Below, piece by piece: positions 1 to 9,338 of a stretch of DNA of 64,000 nucleotides (the first letter of the stretch is position 1; each line of letters starts with the position of its first letter). Source of the DNA: Pseudomonas sp. CM27. Lineage in GTDB: Bacteria > Pseudomonadota > Gammaproteobacteria > Pseudomonadales > Pseudomonadaceae. The translations under genes were made by a program, and so were the position numbers. The notes under the pieces were generated by a model. It did not search any database, had not been told where the DNA came from, and saw nothing but the letters and a program-made list of their open reading frames with translations. The DNA lies in assembly GCF_013179515.1 (NCBI RefSeq), contig NZ_JABMCN010000001.1, positions 1 through 64,000 of the forward strand, in the 5' to 3' direction.

Positions 1-1655
1 TCGACCTTGGCAATGTCGAGGATGTCATTGATGAGGTTGAGCAAATCGTTGCCGGCCGAATAGATGGACTCGGCAAACTTGACCTGCTCTTCGCTGAGGT
101 TGCCGTCGCCGTTCTCTGCCAGCAGCTTGGCCAGGATCAGCGAGCTGTTCAGCGGGGTGCGCAGCTCATGGGACATGTTGGCGAGGAACTCGGACTTGTA
201 CTTGCTCGAGCGCTGCAACTCGTCGGCGCGCGCCTGCAACTGCTCCTGGGCCTGGACCAGCTCGTCGTTCTTGCGGTCCAGGGCCTCGGTGCGCTCGGAC
301 AATTGCTCGTTGGTCTGCTCCAGCTCTGCCTGCTGGGTTTCCAGGTGGGCCTGGGACTCCTTGAGCACACGCGATTGCTCTTCGAGCTCTTCGTTGGCGG
401 TTTTCAGCTCTTCCTGCTGCACTTGCAGCTCTTCGTTGAGCTGTTGAGTCTCCGCCAGCACCTCTTGCAGGCGTTGACGGTAACGAGCGCTTTCGATGGA
501 CATGCCGAGGTTGCCGGCGACGCGCTCCAGGAGCTCATCATCGCGTTCGTGCAGCGGGCGCAGGAAGCCCAGTTCGACCACGCCGTTGATCTGCCCATCC
601 TCGATGGCCGGCATCAACAGCGCGCTGCGCGGCAGGCCGCTGCCCAAGCCGGAGCTGAGCTGGTAGTAATCCTCGGGCAGGTCCTCCAGGCGCAGCAGGC
701 GGCCCTCTCGCACCGACTGTGCCAGCAGGCCATGATGGTCACCAAGCACCTGCTCGCGCCCCTGCTCCTCGGCGCTCAGGCCATAGCAGGCTACCCGCAC
801 CAGGCGGCCATGCTCGTCGCGCACGTAAACCGCGCCGACCACACTGCCCAGGTATGTCGCAAAAAACCGCAGGATGTTGTCGCCCAGCATGGGCAGGGTG
901 AGCTGGCCCAGCACCTGCTGTGCCAGCTGAGTCTGGCCATTACGCAACCAGGCCTGGTGCTCCAGCCGTTCGGCGGAGCGCTGCTGGGCCTTGAGGTTCT
1001 GGTCATAATTTTCGGACAACGCCAGCAGGTCTCGACGGCCCAGATAGGCCAGCAACGCACTGAGGCCCACAATCAACAGCACGAACGCAGAGATCGCGGT
1101 TACCGTGACGCTGCTGACCTTGTCGTTGCGGGCCATGCGCAGCTGCTGCTCGGTGGTGACGAAGCTGTCGAACTCCTTGCGAATTTCGTCGGTCAGGCGT
1201 TTGCCGCGGCCATTGCCCACCAGTTCGCGATAGGGCCCTTCATTGCGGCGCAGGGCAATCATGTCGTTGCCGAAATCATTCCAGGCCTGCTGCAGCGCAA
1301 TCAGCCGGTCGATGCGGTCGACCTGCTGCGGGTTGTCTTCAACCATGCCGCGCAGGCCGTGCAGGCTGCTGAAAATGCGCGGCTTGGCTACTTCGTACGG
1401 GTCAAGAAAACTCTCGTCCCCGGTAATCAGAAACCCGCGCATGCCGGTCTCCATGTCGATCGACAGCTTGACCGTTTCGTTGGCATTGCCGATCACCCGG
1501 TCGGTGTGTTCGACCCACTGCATGGCCGAAAGCAGGTAGTTGATGACCGCGACAAACGCCACGGCCCCCAGCAGGCCCACGCCCAAGGGCAAGCCGATGT
1601 TGCGGCTCAACAGCTTGCGAAAGCTACGCTGGTCTATCGAGGCTGCTTGAATCAT
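1..1655 (-). CDS. Hybrid/sensor histidine kinase, N-terminal part (truncated by window edge)
   Basis: Membrane sensor kinase read on the minus strand; the C-terminal catalytic part lies beyond base 1. About 551 residues are visible. In order they show a transmembrane helix (about 20-40), a CHASE3-like periplasmic helical region, a second transmembrane helix (about 190-215), a GAF-like domain (about 225-370), a long Gln/Glu-rich coiled coil, and a HisKA H-box SHELRTPLN with the phospho-acceptor His near residue 496. The start is the ATG at 1655. A single-domain response regulator is divergently placed at 1903, so the two may form a signalling pair; that pairing is inference. The ligand cannot be read from sequence. 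Confidence 0.9.
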   Translation of the reverse strand, partial: MIQAASIDQRSFRKLLSRNIGLPLGVGLLGAVAFVAVINYLLSAMQWVEHTDRVIGNANETVKLSIDMETGMRGFLITGDESFLDPYEVAKPRIFSSLHGLRGMVEDNPQQVDRIDRLIALQQAWNDFGNDMIALRRNEGPYRELVGNGRGKRLTDEIRKEFDSFVTTEQQLRMARNDKVSSVTVTAISAFVLLIVGLSALLAYLGRRDLLALSENYDQNLKAQQRSAERLEHQAWLRNGQTQLAQQVLGQLTLPMLGDNILRFFATYLGSVVGAVYVRDEHGRLVRVACYGLSAEEQGREQVLGDHHGLLAQSVREGRLLRLEDLPEDYYQLSSGLGSGLPRSALLMPAIEDGQINGVVELGFLRPLHERDDELLERVAGNLGMSIESARYRQRLQEVLAETQQLNEELQVQQEELKTANEELEEQSRVLKESQAHLETQQAELEQTNEQLSERTEALDRKNDELVQAQEQLQARADELQRSSKYKSEFLANMSHELRTPLNSSLILAKLLAENGDGNLSEEQVKFAESIYSAGNDLLNLINDILDIAKV

Positions 1656-1902
1656 GTGAAAACGCCCGAGCAAGAAAAGTCCATTGAAAAGTGTGGCCGA
1701 TCAATCGTTATTGTTATCCGCCACTGCCGTCCTGTTAAGCGAGTCTAACCAGCTTTGACGGGTCTGGCGGGGCATTTAGCCAGTATTTGAAGGTGGCAGG
1801 CGCCAATCGTTCCATCTGATTGCAGGGATCGGTATCCTCGGGAACTTCTGCTGCCATGCGGTGCACAGATTAAAGACATTCATTTTGCACAGGATCCCAA
1901 CC

Positions 1903-2253
1903 ATGCCCCTTCTGGTAGTCGAAGACGACGACATCGTACGTATGCTGATGGTCGAAGTGCTCGACGAATTGGGCTACGCGGTCATCGAGGCGGCAGACGC
2001 TAATGCCGCGCTGACGGTTCTCGAAGACCCGGCCCAGTCGCTGGAGTTGATGATGACCGACGTCGGCCTGCCCGACATGCGCGGCGAAGAACTGGCGGAC
2101 AAAGCGCGCGAGCTGCGCCCGCTGCTGCCGGTGCTGTTTGCCAGCGGTTATGCCGAAAACCTGAATGTGCCCGAAGGCATGCACCTGATCGGCAAGCCGT
2201 TCAGCATCGACCAGTTGCGCGACAAGGTGGTGGCGATTCTGGGCGCACCGTAA
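1903..2253 (+). CDS. Single-domain response regulator (CheY-like receiver)
   Basis: A 116-residue stand-alone receiver domain. The acidic pocket EDDD is at residues 7-10, the phospho-acceptor is Asp53 in the MTDVGLP motif, and the conserved lysine lies in the GKPFS motif near the C-terminus. There is no output domain, so it probably acts by protein contact or in a phosphorelay. An in-frame GTG lies upstream at 1861, but the ATG at 1903 gives the canonical receiver N-terminus. It is divergent from the sensor kinase, which is the obvious candidate partner. Confidence 0.88.
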   Translation: MPLLVVEDDDIVRMLMVEVLDELGYAVIEAADANAALTVLEDPAQSLELMMTDVGLPDMRGEELADKARELRPLLPVLFASGYAENLNVPEGMHLIGKPFSIDQLRDKVVAILGAP

Positions 2254-2292
2254 CAACGGTGCCGCCTGCTTCGCGGGGACTGGGAACAACGC

Positions 2293-3042
2293 TTACAGCT
2301 CCCTGCGAAGCAGGTAGGTATCCATGATCCACCCCTTGCGCTGCCGCTCCCGCTCGCGCACGGCCAGGATCTGCGCCTTCACCCCCTGCAACGGCCCGGC
2401 AATCAGCAGTTCATCCGCGGTCCCCAGATACGCGCCCCAGTAGATCACCAACGCCGGGTCATCCAGCTGCGCAAAGGCACACTGCCCGTCGAGCATGACC
2501 ACCACATTGTCGATAGCCCCCAGCCCGGCCAGGCGCCGCCCGGGCAGCACGACCAGCGGCTCGCCGATACGGTTTAGCGGTACCTGATGGCGCGCCGCCA
2601 AGGCCTGCACGCTGCTGATGCCAGGGATAACCTGCAAGCGCAGCGATACCCCGCGTTCGCGGACCAGGTCGAGGATGCGCAAGGTGCTGTCATACAGGCC
2701 TGGCTCGCCCCACAGCAGAAAGGCGCCGGTTTCGCCGGCGCCGATCTCCTGATCGATCAGCTGGGCATACAGCGCCGCACGTTGGCGGTGCCAGCCCTGC
2801 ACAGCGCCCAGATAGTCAGCCGCCTGGCCATCGCGCAGCGGGTCGGCCACCTGTATCAGGCGATAGCCGCCCTCTGGTCGGTAGCGTTGCAGGATGGCCT
2901 TGCGCAGGCCCACCAGTTCGTCCTTGTCAGGGCCCTTGTCGAGCACGAAGAACACGCTGGCCTTGCGCAGCGCATCGACCGCCTCATAAGTAATCTGCCG
3001 CGGGTCACCCGGGCCGATGCCGATCAACAACAGGTCTTTCAT
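2293..3042 (-). CDS. cobF: Precorrin-6A synthase (deacetylating)
   Basis: Probable CobF, a methyltransferase of aerobic cobalamin synthesis that converts precorrin-5 to precorrin-6A with loss of acetate, using S-adenosylmethionine. The 249-residue protein begins MKDLLLIGIGPGDP, the glycine-rich N-terminus of the tetrapyrrole methylase fold, followed by a LLWGEPGLYDST segment and VIPGISSVQALAA typical of the family. The start is the ATG at 3042. It lies just downstream of the OprD-type porin on the same strand. Other cob genes are not in the window, which is normal for this gene in Pseudomonas. Confidence 0.88.
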   Translation of the reverse strand: MKDLLLIGIGPGDPRQITYEAVDALRKASVFFVLDKGPDKDELVGLRKAILQRYRPEGGYRLIQVADPLRDGQAADYLGAVQGWHRQRAALYAQLIDQEIGAGETGAFLLWGEPGLYDSTLRILDLVRERGVSLRLQVIPGISSVQALAARHQVPLNRIGEPLVVLPGRRLAGLGAIDNVVVMLDGQCAFAQLDDPALVIYWGAYLGTADELLIAGPLQGVKAQILAVRERERQRKGWIMDTYLLRREL

Positions 3043-3107
3043 TGCCCTGCCCTTCCAGAACCAGCCGCCATTGTCAGGCGGCTGCCGGTATTTGGCAAAG
3101 CGCCCGG

Positions 3108-4409
3108 TTACAGGATCGAGAAGTTGTAGCTGACGATCACTCGGGTTTCGTCCATGTCCCGCGCCCACTTTTCATAGTTGCTGCGATAAGTGGAGTTTCG
3201 CAGGCGCACACTGACGTCCTTGAACGTGCCACTTTGCACCTGGTACTTGAACTCGGTGTCGCGTTCCCATTCTTTGCCTTCGGCGCTGCTGCCCGGCACC
3301 TGAATATGGTCACCGTTGATATAGCGGGTAAAGAAGGTGAGGCCGGGTACACCCAGTGCCTTGAAGTCATAGTCATAGCGCACTTGCCAGGAGCGCTCCT
3401 GGGCGGCAGCGAAGTCGTTGACCTGAGCGTAGTTGACCAGGTACGGGTTGCTGCCGTCCAGATAGGGCATGGCGCTGTCGCCATACATGCGCTGCCAGCC
3501 TGCACTGAGCTTGTGGCCGCCCAGGCTGTAGCCAAGCATGCCGCTGAAGGCACGGTGGTCGATTGCACCGGCGCGGGCATTGCCGATATCGTCACTCTTG
3601 ATCACACGCAGGTCGGCCGACAGGCTACCCACCGCCAATGGCTGGCTGGCCACCAGGCCGAGGAAGTGCTGACGGTAGATATTCTCCAGCTTGGCCACCT
3701 GGTACTGGGCACTGAGGCGCTCGTTGAAGCGGTAATCGACCCCGGCCAGGTCGAAGTGGTCGGCCTCGGTATCGCAGGCATAGCGCTTGTTCTTGCAATG
3801 CACGCGAATGTCCTGGCGGTCGGTGGAGTCCCGAGCAGTGTATTTGTCCAGGCGCGCCAGGGTGAACTTCAGGTCATGCAGTTCTTCGGAGGTCAGCATG
3901 GCGCCGTGGAACATGGTCGGCAGCAGACGACCGTCGTTATACTTGACCAGCGGCATATCCGGCATCATTGCGCCGTATTTGAGCACGGTGCTGGAAACCT
4001 TGACCTTGGCGGCAAGGCCCATCTTTGCGTACTGGTCGGCGGAGTGGCGTGGGTCGTGTCCGGAGGACGGCAACAGGCCGCTGTTACTGTCGCCGGGGCT
4101 GGAGTCGAGTTTGAAGCCGAACATGCCCAGCGCATCCACGCCAAAACCTATCGGCCCCTGGGTAAAACCAGACTGCACATTGAGGATGAAGCCTTGCGCC
4201 CATTCTTCGCGCTTGGAAGCGCCTTGGCTGGAACTGCTATGGCCGTCTCGGAAATCCCGGTTGAAATAGACATTGCGTGCTTCGACCTTGGCAGTGCTGT
4301 CTTGAAGAAAACCGGCAGCCTGGGCATTGACGCCGGCACACAACAGGAACAGGCCGGCAACACGACGCCCGGGGGCGAGAGGAAAAGGGGCAAACATGCG
4401 AGGAAACAT
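3108..4409 (-). CDS. OprD-family outer membrane porin
   Basis: A 433-residue beta-barrel porin of the OprD/Opd family, for uptake of small solutes across the outer membrane. It has a signal peptide (MFAPFPLAPGRRV then a hydrophobic stretch ending NAQA), the family phrase DSTAKVEARNVYFNRDFRD right after it, alternating strands, and the C-terminal aromatic strand ending VSYNFSIL. An in-frame ATG at 4397 is an alternative start that would give a tidier signal peptide. The substrate cannot be inferred. It lies upstream of cobF on the same strand with a 65-bp gap. Confidence 0.9.
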   Translation of the reverse strand: MFPRMFAPFPLAPGRRVAGLFLLCAGVNAQAAGFLQDSTAKVEARNVYFNRDFRDGHSSSSQGASKREEWAQGFILNVQSGFTQGPIGFGVDALGMFGFKLDSSPGDSNSGLLPSSGHDPRHSADQYAKMGLAAKVKVSSTVLKYGAMMPDMPLVKYNDGRLLPTMFHGAMLTSEELHDLKFTLARLDKYTARDSTDRQDIRVHCKNKRYACDTEADHFDLAGVDYRFNERLSAQYQVAKLENIYRQHFLGLVASQPLAVGSLSADLRVIKSDDIGNARAGAIDHRAFSGMLGYSLGGHKLSAGWQRMYGDSAMPYLDGSNPYLVNYAQVNDFAAAQERSWQVRYDYDFKALGVPGLTFFTRYINGDHIQVPGSSAEGKEWERDTEFKYQVQSGTFKDVSVRLRNSTYRSNYEKWARDMDETRVIVSYNFSIL

Positions 4410-4762
4410 CCAGAATCAAGGGCGAGTTAACAACCTGTGGCACACGCTGGCCACGGTACTGCGACAGGGCCGAACATTCGCCGGCCATTATCTGAAATTG
4501 TCGCGCAAGGCGTCTGCCACGAGCAATTGGACCATGGTCTAGATCCGCCCGTGGGTGATGCCGCGAAATTCCGAAAGTTACCGCCCGCAAAACTAGGAAA
4601 GTTCCCACCCTACTTGCAAAAAGTTAGCAGTTTACCCAGTACCGATGAATGACTACACTCGGTATCAGCGAACAGCGTAACCCACCCGCGTGGCCGGCGT
4701 TTTTTTATGCTTCTTCAATGTTCGTCACGCCCTGCCACGACTGACGTACAGGAGTGAATACA

Positions 4763-5122
4763 GTGTCCAGACTTGCAGAGTTTCGTGCTGCCGAAAAAGC
4801 GCTCCAGGAACAGATGGCGCAACTGGAAACGCTTAAAAAGGATGCCGGCCTCAAACGCGAAATCGAATTCGAGCAGAAACTAGTCGGCCTGATGAAAAGC
4901 TATGACAAGAGCCTGCGCGATATCATCGCCATCCTCGACCCGAAGGCGGTCAGCCGGGCCCCCAGCGCAGCGCCCAAGCAACAGCGCCGCCCGCGCGTGG
5001 TGAAGGTTTACCAGAACCCGCACACCGGCGAGCGGATCGAGACCAAGGGTGGCAACCACCGCGGGCTCAAGGCCTGGAAGGAAGAGTACGGGGGCGCCAC
5101 CGTAGAAAGCTGGGTACGCTGA
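4763..5122 (+). CDS. MvaT/MvaU-family xenogeneic silencer (H-NS-like)
   Basis: A 119-residue nucleoid protein of the MvaT/MvaU/Tur family, the Pseudomonas counterpart of H-NS, which binds AT-rich (often foreign) DNA. The N-terminal half is a coiled-coil oligomerisation domain. The C-terminal domain carries YQNPHTGERIETKGGNHRGL, which includes the KGGN DNA-contacting segment. The GTG start at 4763 is preferred over the GTG at 4754: GGAG at 4751-4754 sits 8 nt upstream and the product then begins MSRLAEF, matching MvaU-type proteins. By neighbourhood and sequence it resembles TurB of P. putida (recalled, not searched). A natural target would be the AT-rich operon at 18.6-23.3 kb; that is inference. 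Confidence 0.9.
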   Translation: MSRLAEFRAAEKALQEQMAQLETLKKDAGLKREIEFEQKLVGLMKSYDKSLRDIIAILDPKAVSRAPSAAPKQQRRPRVVKVYQNPHTGERIETKGGNHRGLKAWKEEYGGATVESWVR

Positions 5123-5230
5123 TGAAACGTGCACATGGGCTTCACACTTTTTTCACAACGGCTGGCTCAGTATCGAGACAGCTAAAGGACTAGCGACCCC
5201 ACGCGCCCGCACATGCGGGCCTCTAATTCC

Positions 5231-5260
5231 AGCGCCCTGCCTTGTGCAGGGCGCTTTCGT
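5231..5260 (+). terminator. Rho-independent terminator after the MvaU-like gene
   Basis: A perfect 10-bp stem, AGCGCCCTGC (5231-5240) with GCAGGGCGCT (5246-5255), is followed by a short, interrupted T tract. It lies between the MvaU-like gene and gloA. Confidence 0.75.
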
Positions 5261-5344
5261 TTGCGCAATCGGCGCACTGCCGTATCATGGCCAGCCTGTC
5301 TGTTTTGCCGGTGCCCTGCGCCCGGCCCTGCCTCAGGAGTTCCC

Positions 5345-5872
5345 ATGAGCCTGCACGATCTGCAAACCCTGCCGGGTGTCACCGCACAACCGGATACCGC
5401 CACCGCCCAGTTCGTCTTCAACCACACCATGCTGCGGGTCAAGGACATCGAGAAGTCCCTGGACTTCTACACCCGCGTGCTGGGCTTCCGCCTGGTGGAC
5501 AAGCGCGACTTCGCCGAAGCCGCCTTCAGCCTGTACTTCCTGGCCCTGGTCGACCCGGCGCAGATCCCCGCCGATGACGCCGCACGCCACCAGTGGATGA
5601 AATCGATCCCCGGCGTGCTGGAACTGACCCACAACCACGGCACCGAAAACGATGCCGAGTTTGCCTATCACAACGGCAACACCGACCCGCGCGGTTTCGG
5701 CCACATCTGCATTTCGGTACCTGACGTGCGCGAAGCCTGCGCACGCTTCGAGGCACTGGGCGTGCCGTTCCAGAAACGCCTGCAGGACGGGCGCATGAAC
5801 CACCTGGCGTTCGTCAAGGACCCCGATGGTTACTGGGTCGAAGTGATCCAGCCGACCGAGCTCAAAGGCTAA
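5345..5872 (+). CDS. gloA: Lactoylglutathione lyase (glyoxalase I)
   Basis: Cytosolic metalloenzyme that turns the methylglyoxal-glutathione hemithioacetal into S-lactoylglutathione. The 175-residue protein carries the four metal ligands in the expected places: His27 (FNHTMLRV), Glu93 (LELTHNHG), His120 (GFGHICIS) and Glu166 (YWVEVIQP). Spacing and length fit the longer eukaryote/Pseudomonas-type GlxI. The ATG at 5345 follows a CAGGAG ribosome binding site. Confidence 0.95.
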   Translation: MSLHDLQTLPGVTAQPDTATAQFVFNHTMLRVKDIEKSLDFYTRVLGFRLVDKRDFAEAAFSLYFLALVDPAQIPADDAARHQWMKSIPGVLELTHNHGTENDAEFAYHNGNTDPRGFGHICISVPDVREACARFEALGVPFQKRLQDGRMNHLAFVKDPDGYWVEVIQPTELKG

Positions 5873-5968
5873 GCGTCAGCGCGGCTCGCTCGTCGGCCCG
5901 GGAACTCCCGGCCGCTTGCTGTGGTATATGAAGGTAACTGCTTCACATGCCACAGCGAGGTAAGGACG

Positions 5969-6211
5969 ATGCAATCTCTTCACTGTGAATACCGCAAGCA
6001 CACCATCACCGCCAGCGTGATGCCCCATCCCGACTCCCCCCTGCCCTATGCCGCGGGCTGTCTTATCACCGCGCCGGACGGGCACACCAGCAAGCGCATG
6101 TCGATGCCGATGAAGTTCTTCTCCGACCTTGAGAATGCCCAGCATGTGTCGCTGGCCCATGGCCGGGCGTTGGTCGACCAGCAGCTGGATGACGGGCAGA
6201 AGGTATTCTGA
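5969..6211 (+). CDS. Conserved hypothetical protein, 80 aa
   Basis: Small soluble protein starting MQSLHCEYRKHTITASVMPH, with TAAGGA upstream of the ATG. I recognise no domain. The coding pattern and the position between gloA and the shikimate-dehydrogenase-like gene suggest a genuine Pseudomonas core gene of unknown function. Confidence 0.7.
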   Translation: MQSLHCEYRKHTITASVMPHPDSPLPYAAGCLITAPDGHTSKRMSMPMKFFSDLENAQHVSLAHGRALVDQQLDDGQKVF

Positions 6212-6300
6212 GGCTGTTTTTGCCAGCGCTGGCTACTTCGCGGGCAAGCCTTAACTGACTGGCATTCAGGCTTGCCCGCGACAGGGCCAGCTCGGGTAAG

Positions 6301-7122
6301 TCAGATATCCCGGGCGTAGGCCACCGCCGCATCTACCTGCGCTGATGTCGGCCGCACCCCGGTATACAGCACGAACTGCTCCAGCGCCTGCAGCGCGATC
6401 ACCTCGAGCCCGGTGATAACCGGCTTGCGCAACGCCTGCGCGCGGCGGATCAACGGTGTCTGCGCCGGCATGGCCACCACGTCGAACACCCGCTCCGCCG
6501 CGGCAATGGCGTTTTCGCAAAACGCCAGCTGGTCAGCCTCCGGCCCGCCTGCCATTCCCACCGGTGTCACATTTATCAGCATTGGCGGGCAGCGGTCACC
6601 CAGCTCCGCCACCCAACGGTAACCGCAGACATCCGCCAGCTGCCGCCCGGCCTGTTCGTTGCGCGCGACAATGATGCCCTCGGTGAAGCCCGCATCGCGC
6701 AAGGCGCTGGCCACCGCCTTGGCCATACCGCCACTACCGCGCAAGGCAAAAGCGGTGCCGGGGTCCACCTGGTGTTGCGCCAGCAATTGGCGCACTGCCA
6801 GGTAATCAGTGTTGTAGGCTTTCAGGTGACCATCGGAGTTGACCAGGGTATTGACCGACTCGATGGCCGCCGCAGACGGGTCGATTTCATCGACCAGGGC
6901 CATGCAGGCTTCTTTGTAAGGCATCGAGACTCCACAGCCGCGGATACCCAGCGCGCGGATGCCCCCTATCGCCGCCGGCAGGTCATCGGTGCGCATGGCC
7001 TTGTAGTAGAAATCCAGGCCCAACTGCTGGTACAGGTGATTGTGAAAGCGCACACCGAAAGTGCCAGGGCGCCCCGCCAGGGAAATGCACAGCACCGTGT
7101 CCCTGCTGGGAGTTGTCGACAT
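6301..7122 (-). CDS. Shikimate dehydrogenase-like oxidoreductase (AroE paralogue)
   Basis: A 273-residue protein of the AroE/YdiB superfamily. It has the catalytic Lys in GVSMPYKEA, Asn and Asp in SVNTLVN and YNTDYLA, the nucleotide-binding GSGGMAKAV, the NVTPVGM segment, and a C-terminal GLEVIALQALEQF. The N-terminal shikimate-contacting SxS motif of true AroE (HSLSP) is replaced by GTFGVRFHN, so it is probably a paralogue with a different quinate- or shikimate-like substrate rather than the biosynthetic enzyme. The start at 7122 has AGGAG about 7 nt upstream. Confidence 0.85.
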   Translation of the reverse strand: MSTTPSRDTVLCISLAGRPGTFGVRFHNHLYQQLGLDFYYKAMRTDDLPAAIGGIRALGIRGCGVSMPYKEACMALVDEIDPSAAAIESVNTLVNSDGHLKAYNTDYLAVRQLLAQHQVDPGTAFALRGSGGMAKAVASALRDAGFTEGIIVARNEQAGRQLADVCGYRWVAELGDRCPPMLINVTPVGMAGGPEADQLAFCENAIAAAERVFDVVAMPAQTPLIRRAQALRKPVITGLEVIALQALEQFVLYTGVRPTSAQVDAAVAYARDI

Positions 7123-7282
7123 AACCTGCTCCTTTGTCATGACTGAATCGTTTGTTCACCCTAACAGAGCTAACCGCTGGTCGTCCCTTACACAACCTTT
7201 ACCGTTCCCCTGTGCTCAGCTTACAGAGACCGGAGTCATAGTAATGAGGCCCCGAGAGTGGGGTTTACTGCGAGGTTGTTCC

Positions 7283-7630
7283 ATGAACCGTTACATTCCC
7301 GGAATCGTGCTGCTGGCCGGTGCCCTGGCCATCAGCGGGCCTGCTGCCGCCCACGGCGGCGGCCATGGCGGTGGTGGTTGGTATGGGCCGGGCCCTCTGC
7401 TGGGCGCGGCGGTGGTTGGCGCGGTGGTCGGGGCGACGGTTCATGGTGGGCATGACCGCACCGTCTACGTCGAGCGCCAGCCCGTTTATTACGCGCCGCC
7501 ACCCGTGTACGTGCAGCCGCCACCCCAGCCGGTGTACTACCAGCCGTACTACGCGCCGGCGCCACCGCCGCCCGGCTACCGCCCTTACTATGGCCCGCCG
7601 CCGGTGTACTACGGCCCACCGCGCTGGTAA
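7283..7630 (+). CDS. Secreted Gly/His- and Tyr/Pro-rich small protein
   Basis: A 115-residue exported protein. The signal peptide ends in PAAAHG. It is followed by a Gly/His cluster, a glycine-zipper-like hydrophobic segment (LLGAAVVGAVVGATV), and a C-terminal half dominated by Tyr and Pro in repeats such as VYYAPPPVY. Similar low-complexity proteins are common in Pseudomonas with no known function. Periplasmic or outer-membrane localisation is inference. Confidence 0.75.
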   Translation: MNRYIPGIVLLAGALAISGPAAAHGGGHGGGGWYGPGPLLGAAVVGAVVGATVHGGHDRTVYVERQPVYYAPPPVYVQPPPQPVYYQPYYAPAPPPPGYRPYYGPPPVYYGPPRW

Positions 7631-7724
7631 CGGTTGATAGAACTAATGACCACTATCGACAGCGTTGATTTCAAACCCGTCCGGCTGCTGCGTATGGTAG
7701 GGCCATGTTCTACAGGAGGTCCCC

Positions 7725-7907
7725 ATGGCCACTATCCATATCATGTCCGTTGTCGGCAGCGCTGTCCCCGTTTCATTGCGTGAGCAGGGCCTGCTGGCGT
7801 GCTGGTACCTGATGCGCAACGGCGAAGCCGTGAGCGGCCCGATGCCAACCCTGGCCTCGGCCCAGGCATTGGTTGAACAGTTGCAGCCAGGCACTATGGT
7901 TGCCTGA
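7725..7907 (+). CDS. Hypothetical protein, 60 aa
   Basis: Short ORF with a strong AGGAGGT ribosome binding site before ATG 7725 and a clear terminator after it. The product starts MATIHIMSVVGSAVPVSLRE. No family is recognised. It is the last gene before the accessory region. Confidence 0.65.
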   Translation: MATIHIMSVVGSAVPVSLREQGLLACWYLMRNGEAVSGPMPTLASAQALVEQLQPGTMVA

Positions 7908-7944
7908 CCCGAATTTGTTGTGTGTTGCTCCCCAAGCCCTTCTG

Positions 7945-7971
7945 GCCCGCCCTCTGGCGGGCTTTTTTTTT
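7945..7971 (+). terminator. Rho-independent terminator
   Basis: GCCCGCC (7945-7951) pairs with GGCGGGC (7956-7962), followed by nine T residues. It serves the 7725 gene and marks the end of the core-like block. Confidence 0.9.
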
Positions 7972-8000
7972 GCTGCTTGCCGGTAGCCGGTGGCGTGGCT

Positions 8001-8315
8001 TCAGGGCTGGGAACTGCGGCTCACCTGGCCGGTCAAGGCCACGACCTTGCCCTGCAACCGCCCCACCGTCAGCACCAGCTCGTTACGCTCCCTGGCCAAC
8101 TGGTCAGCCCTGGCTTGCGCCTCCCGACGCGCGTCGCGCTCGATATCGAGCAGTTCAGTGAGGCGGCGCACCACGGCGATATCCGCAGCGTCCATCGCGC
8201 GCTCGGCGGCATCCCTCGACAGCCACTTGCGCAGCCACAAAAATGCACCCAGCAACACAGTGCCTGTACCGCCCAGCCAAGTAACCGTGCCCGGGCCGAG
8301 GTCAGTCGGGTCCAT
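8001..8315 (-). CDS. Small membrane-anchored coiled-coil protein (prophage-type)
   Basis: A 104-residue protein: one hydrophobic segment near the N-terminus (WLGGTGTVLLGAFLWL), a basic stop (RKWLSR), then a long Ala/Arg/Glu-rich helix predicted to be coiled coil. The start MDPTDLG at 8315 has AGAGG just upstream; an in-frame ATG at 8333 exists. Similar small proteins occur in Pseudomonas prophage and pyocin-like loci, but I cannot assign a function; a holin-like or envelope role is speculation. It is divergent from the S24 repressor, and its promoter carries that repressor's putative operator. Confidence 0.7.
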   Translation of the reverse strand: MDPTDLGPGTVTWLGGTGTVLLGAFLWLRKWLSRDAAERAMDAADIAVVRRLTELLDIERDARREAQARADQLARERNELVLTVGRLQGKVVALTGQVSRSSQP

Positions 8316-8391
8316 GTAAACCTCTTTGCGCATGATGATGTCAGCAGCCCTGGAGAAAAATGTCTCGATGGCTTTCCTTGTTTGCAGGTTT

Positions 8392-8460
8392 AATTTAGCC
8401 TACAGCTAATTTCACCACAACCACCATTTTAGCTTTGCGCACATTTAGCAACGAGCTAAA
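8392..8460. promoter_or_regulatory. Divergent promoter region with two TTAGC-N5-GCTAA operators
   Basis: Two palindromes, TTAGC-CTACA-GCTAA (8395-8409) and TTAGC-AACGA-GCTAA (8445-8459), plus a TTAGC half-site (8429-8433). On the minus strand a promoter reads TTGTGG (8415-8420), 17 bp, TAAATT (8392-8397), with the first operator overlapping the -10. The second operator lies just ahead of the repressor start at 8480, consistent with autoregulation. The same palindrome recurs before the PL7 gene. Confidence 0.75.
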
Positions 8461-8479
8461 CACTGGCATGCTTCCACCT

Positions 8480-9301
8480 ATGGATATCTACGAAATTCGC
8501 AAGCACAACCTGGTGAAGCTGATCGGCAGCCAGCGCAAGGGACTCTGCGCAGAGCGCTGGGGAATGGCGCCTGCGCACCTCAGCCAGATCCTCTCGGACA
8601 AGACCGCCAAGAACCTGGGCGATGACGTGGCGCGGCGCATCGAGGGCATCGAAGGCTTGCCGCGGGGCTGGTTCGACGCGATGACGCCCGCCGGCCAGGC
8701 ACAGCCAGTGATCGAGGTCGACAGCAAGTTGTCTGCCGCCGACCTGGTCAAACAGATGCTGGCCAGAAGCGGCAAAGGCATTTCCGAGGTAACCCGACAA
8801 AGGCTGCTGGCCGCCGCAGAGGAACCGGGCGACGCTGCCCTGGTGAAGGCTGAGCGGGCTCGGCCCGGTCTGGTTGGTGACGAAGTGTGGATCGCGCACT
8901 ACGACGTAAGGGCGGCCATGGGCGGCGGCCAGATCCCCCACGACTACCCCGAGATGTTCACCGATGTACGGGTCAGCCCAAGCCATCTGCGCGAACTGGG
9001 CGTGGCGTTCAGCGAGCACCATCACCTGAAGATGGTCACCGGCTGGGGCCAGTCGATGGAGCCGACCATCAAGCACCGCGACCCGCTGATCGTCGACGTG
9101 AGTATCCGCGAGTTCGTGGGTGACGGGATCTACTTCTTCTCCTGGGGTGACCATATCTACATCAAGCGGCTGCAGATTGCGGACGAGGATCACTTCGAGA
9201 TGATTTCCGATAATACCCGCCACAAGGACCGCATGATTCGCCGTGAAGAGACGTATATCCAGGCCAGGGTGCTGCTGGTGTGGAATGCACACCTGGTCTA
9301 G
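8480..9301 (+). CDS. S24-family self-cleaving transcriptional repressor (LexA/CI-like)
   Basis: A 273-residue regulator. The N-terminus is a helix-turn-helix region (RKHNLVKLIGSQRKG to LSQILSDKT). The C-terminus is a peptidase S24 domain with catalytic Ser192 (GQSMEPT) and Lys229 (IYIKRL). A plausible autocleavage site is AAMGGG near residues 145-150. In this family RecA-stimulated cleavage inactivates the repressor during DNA damage. Palindromes flank its own promoter and recur before the PL7 gene, so it probably controls both. ATG 8480 is preferred because the HTH begins there; ATG 8468 is possible. Confidence 0.85.
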   Translation: MDIYEIRKHNLVKLIGSQRKGLCAERWGMAPAHLSQILSDKTAKNLGDDVARRIEGIEGLPRGWFDAMTPAGQAQPVIEVDSKLSAADLVKQMLARSGKGISEVTRQRLLAAAEEPGDAALVKAERARPGLVGDEVWIAHYDVRAAMGGGQIPHDYPEMFTDVRVSPSHLRELGVAFSEHHHLKMVTGWGQSMEPTIKHRDPLIVDVSIREFVGDGIYFFSWGDHIYIKRLQIADEDHFEMISDNTRHKDRMIRREETYIQARVLLVWNAHLV

Positions 9302-9338
9302 TACGAAGCCCGCCAACCCGACGGGCTTTTGCTGATGA

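Noticed and set aside
168-1748. Long plus-strand ORF opposite the sensor kinase
   Set aside because: It is a shadow of the kinase: Gln/Leu-rich pseudo-protein, no domain, no ribosome binding site, while the minus frame carries all kinase motifs.
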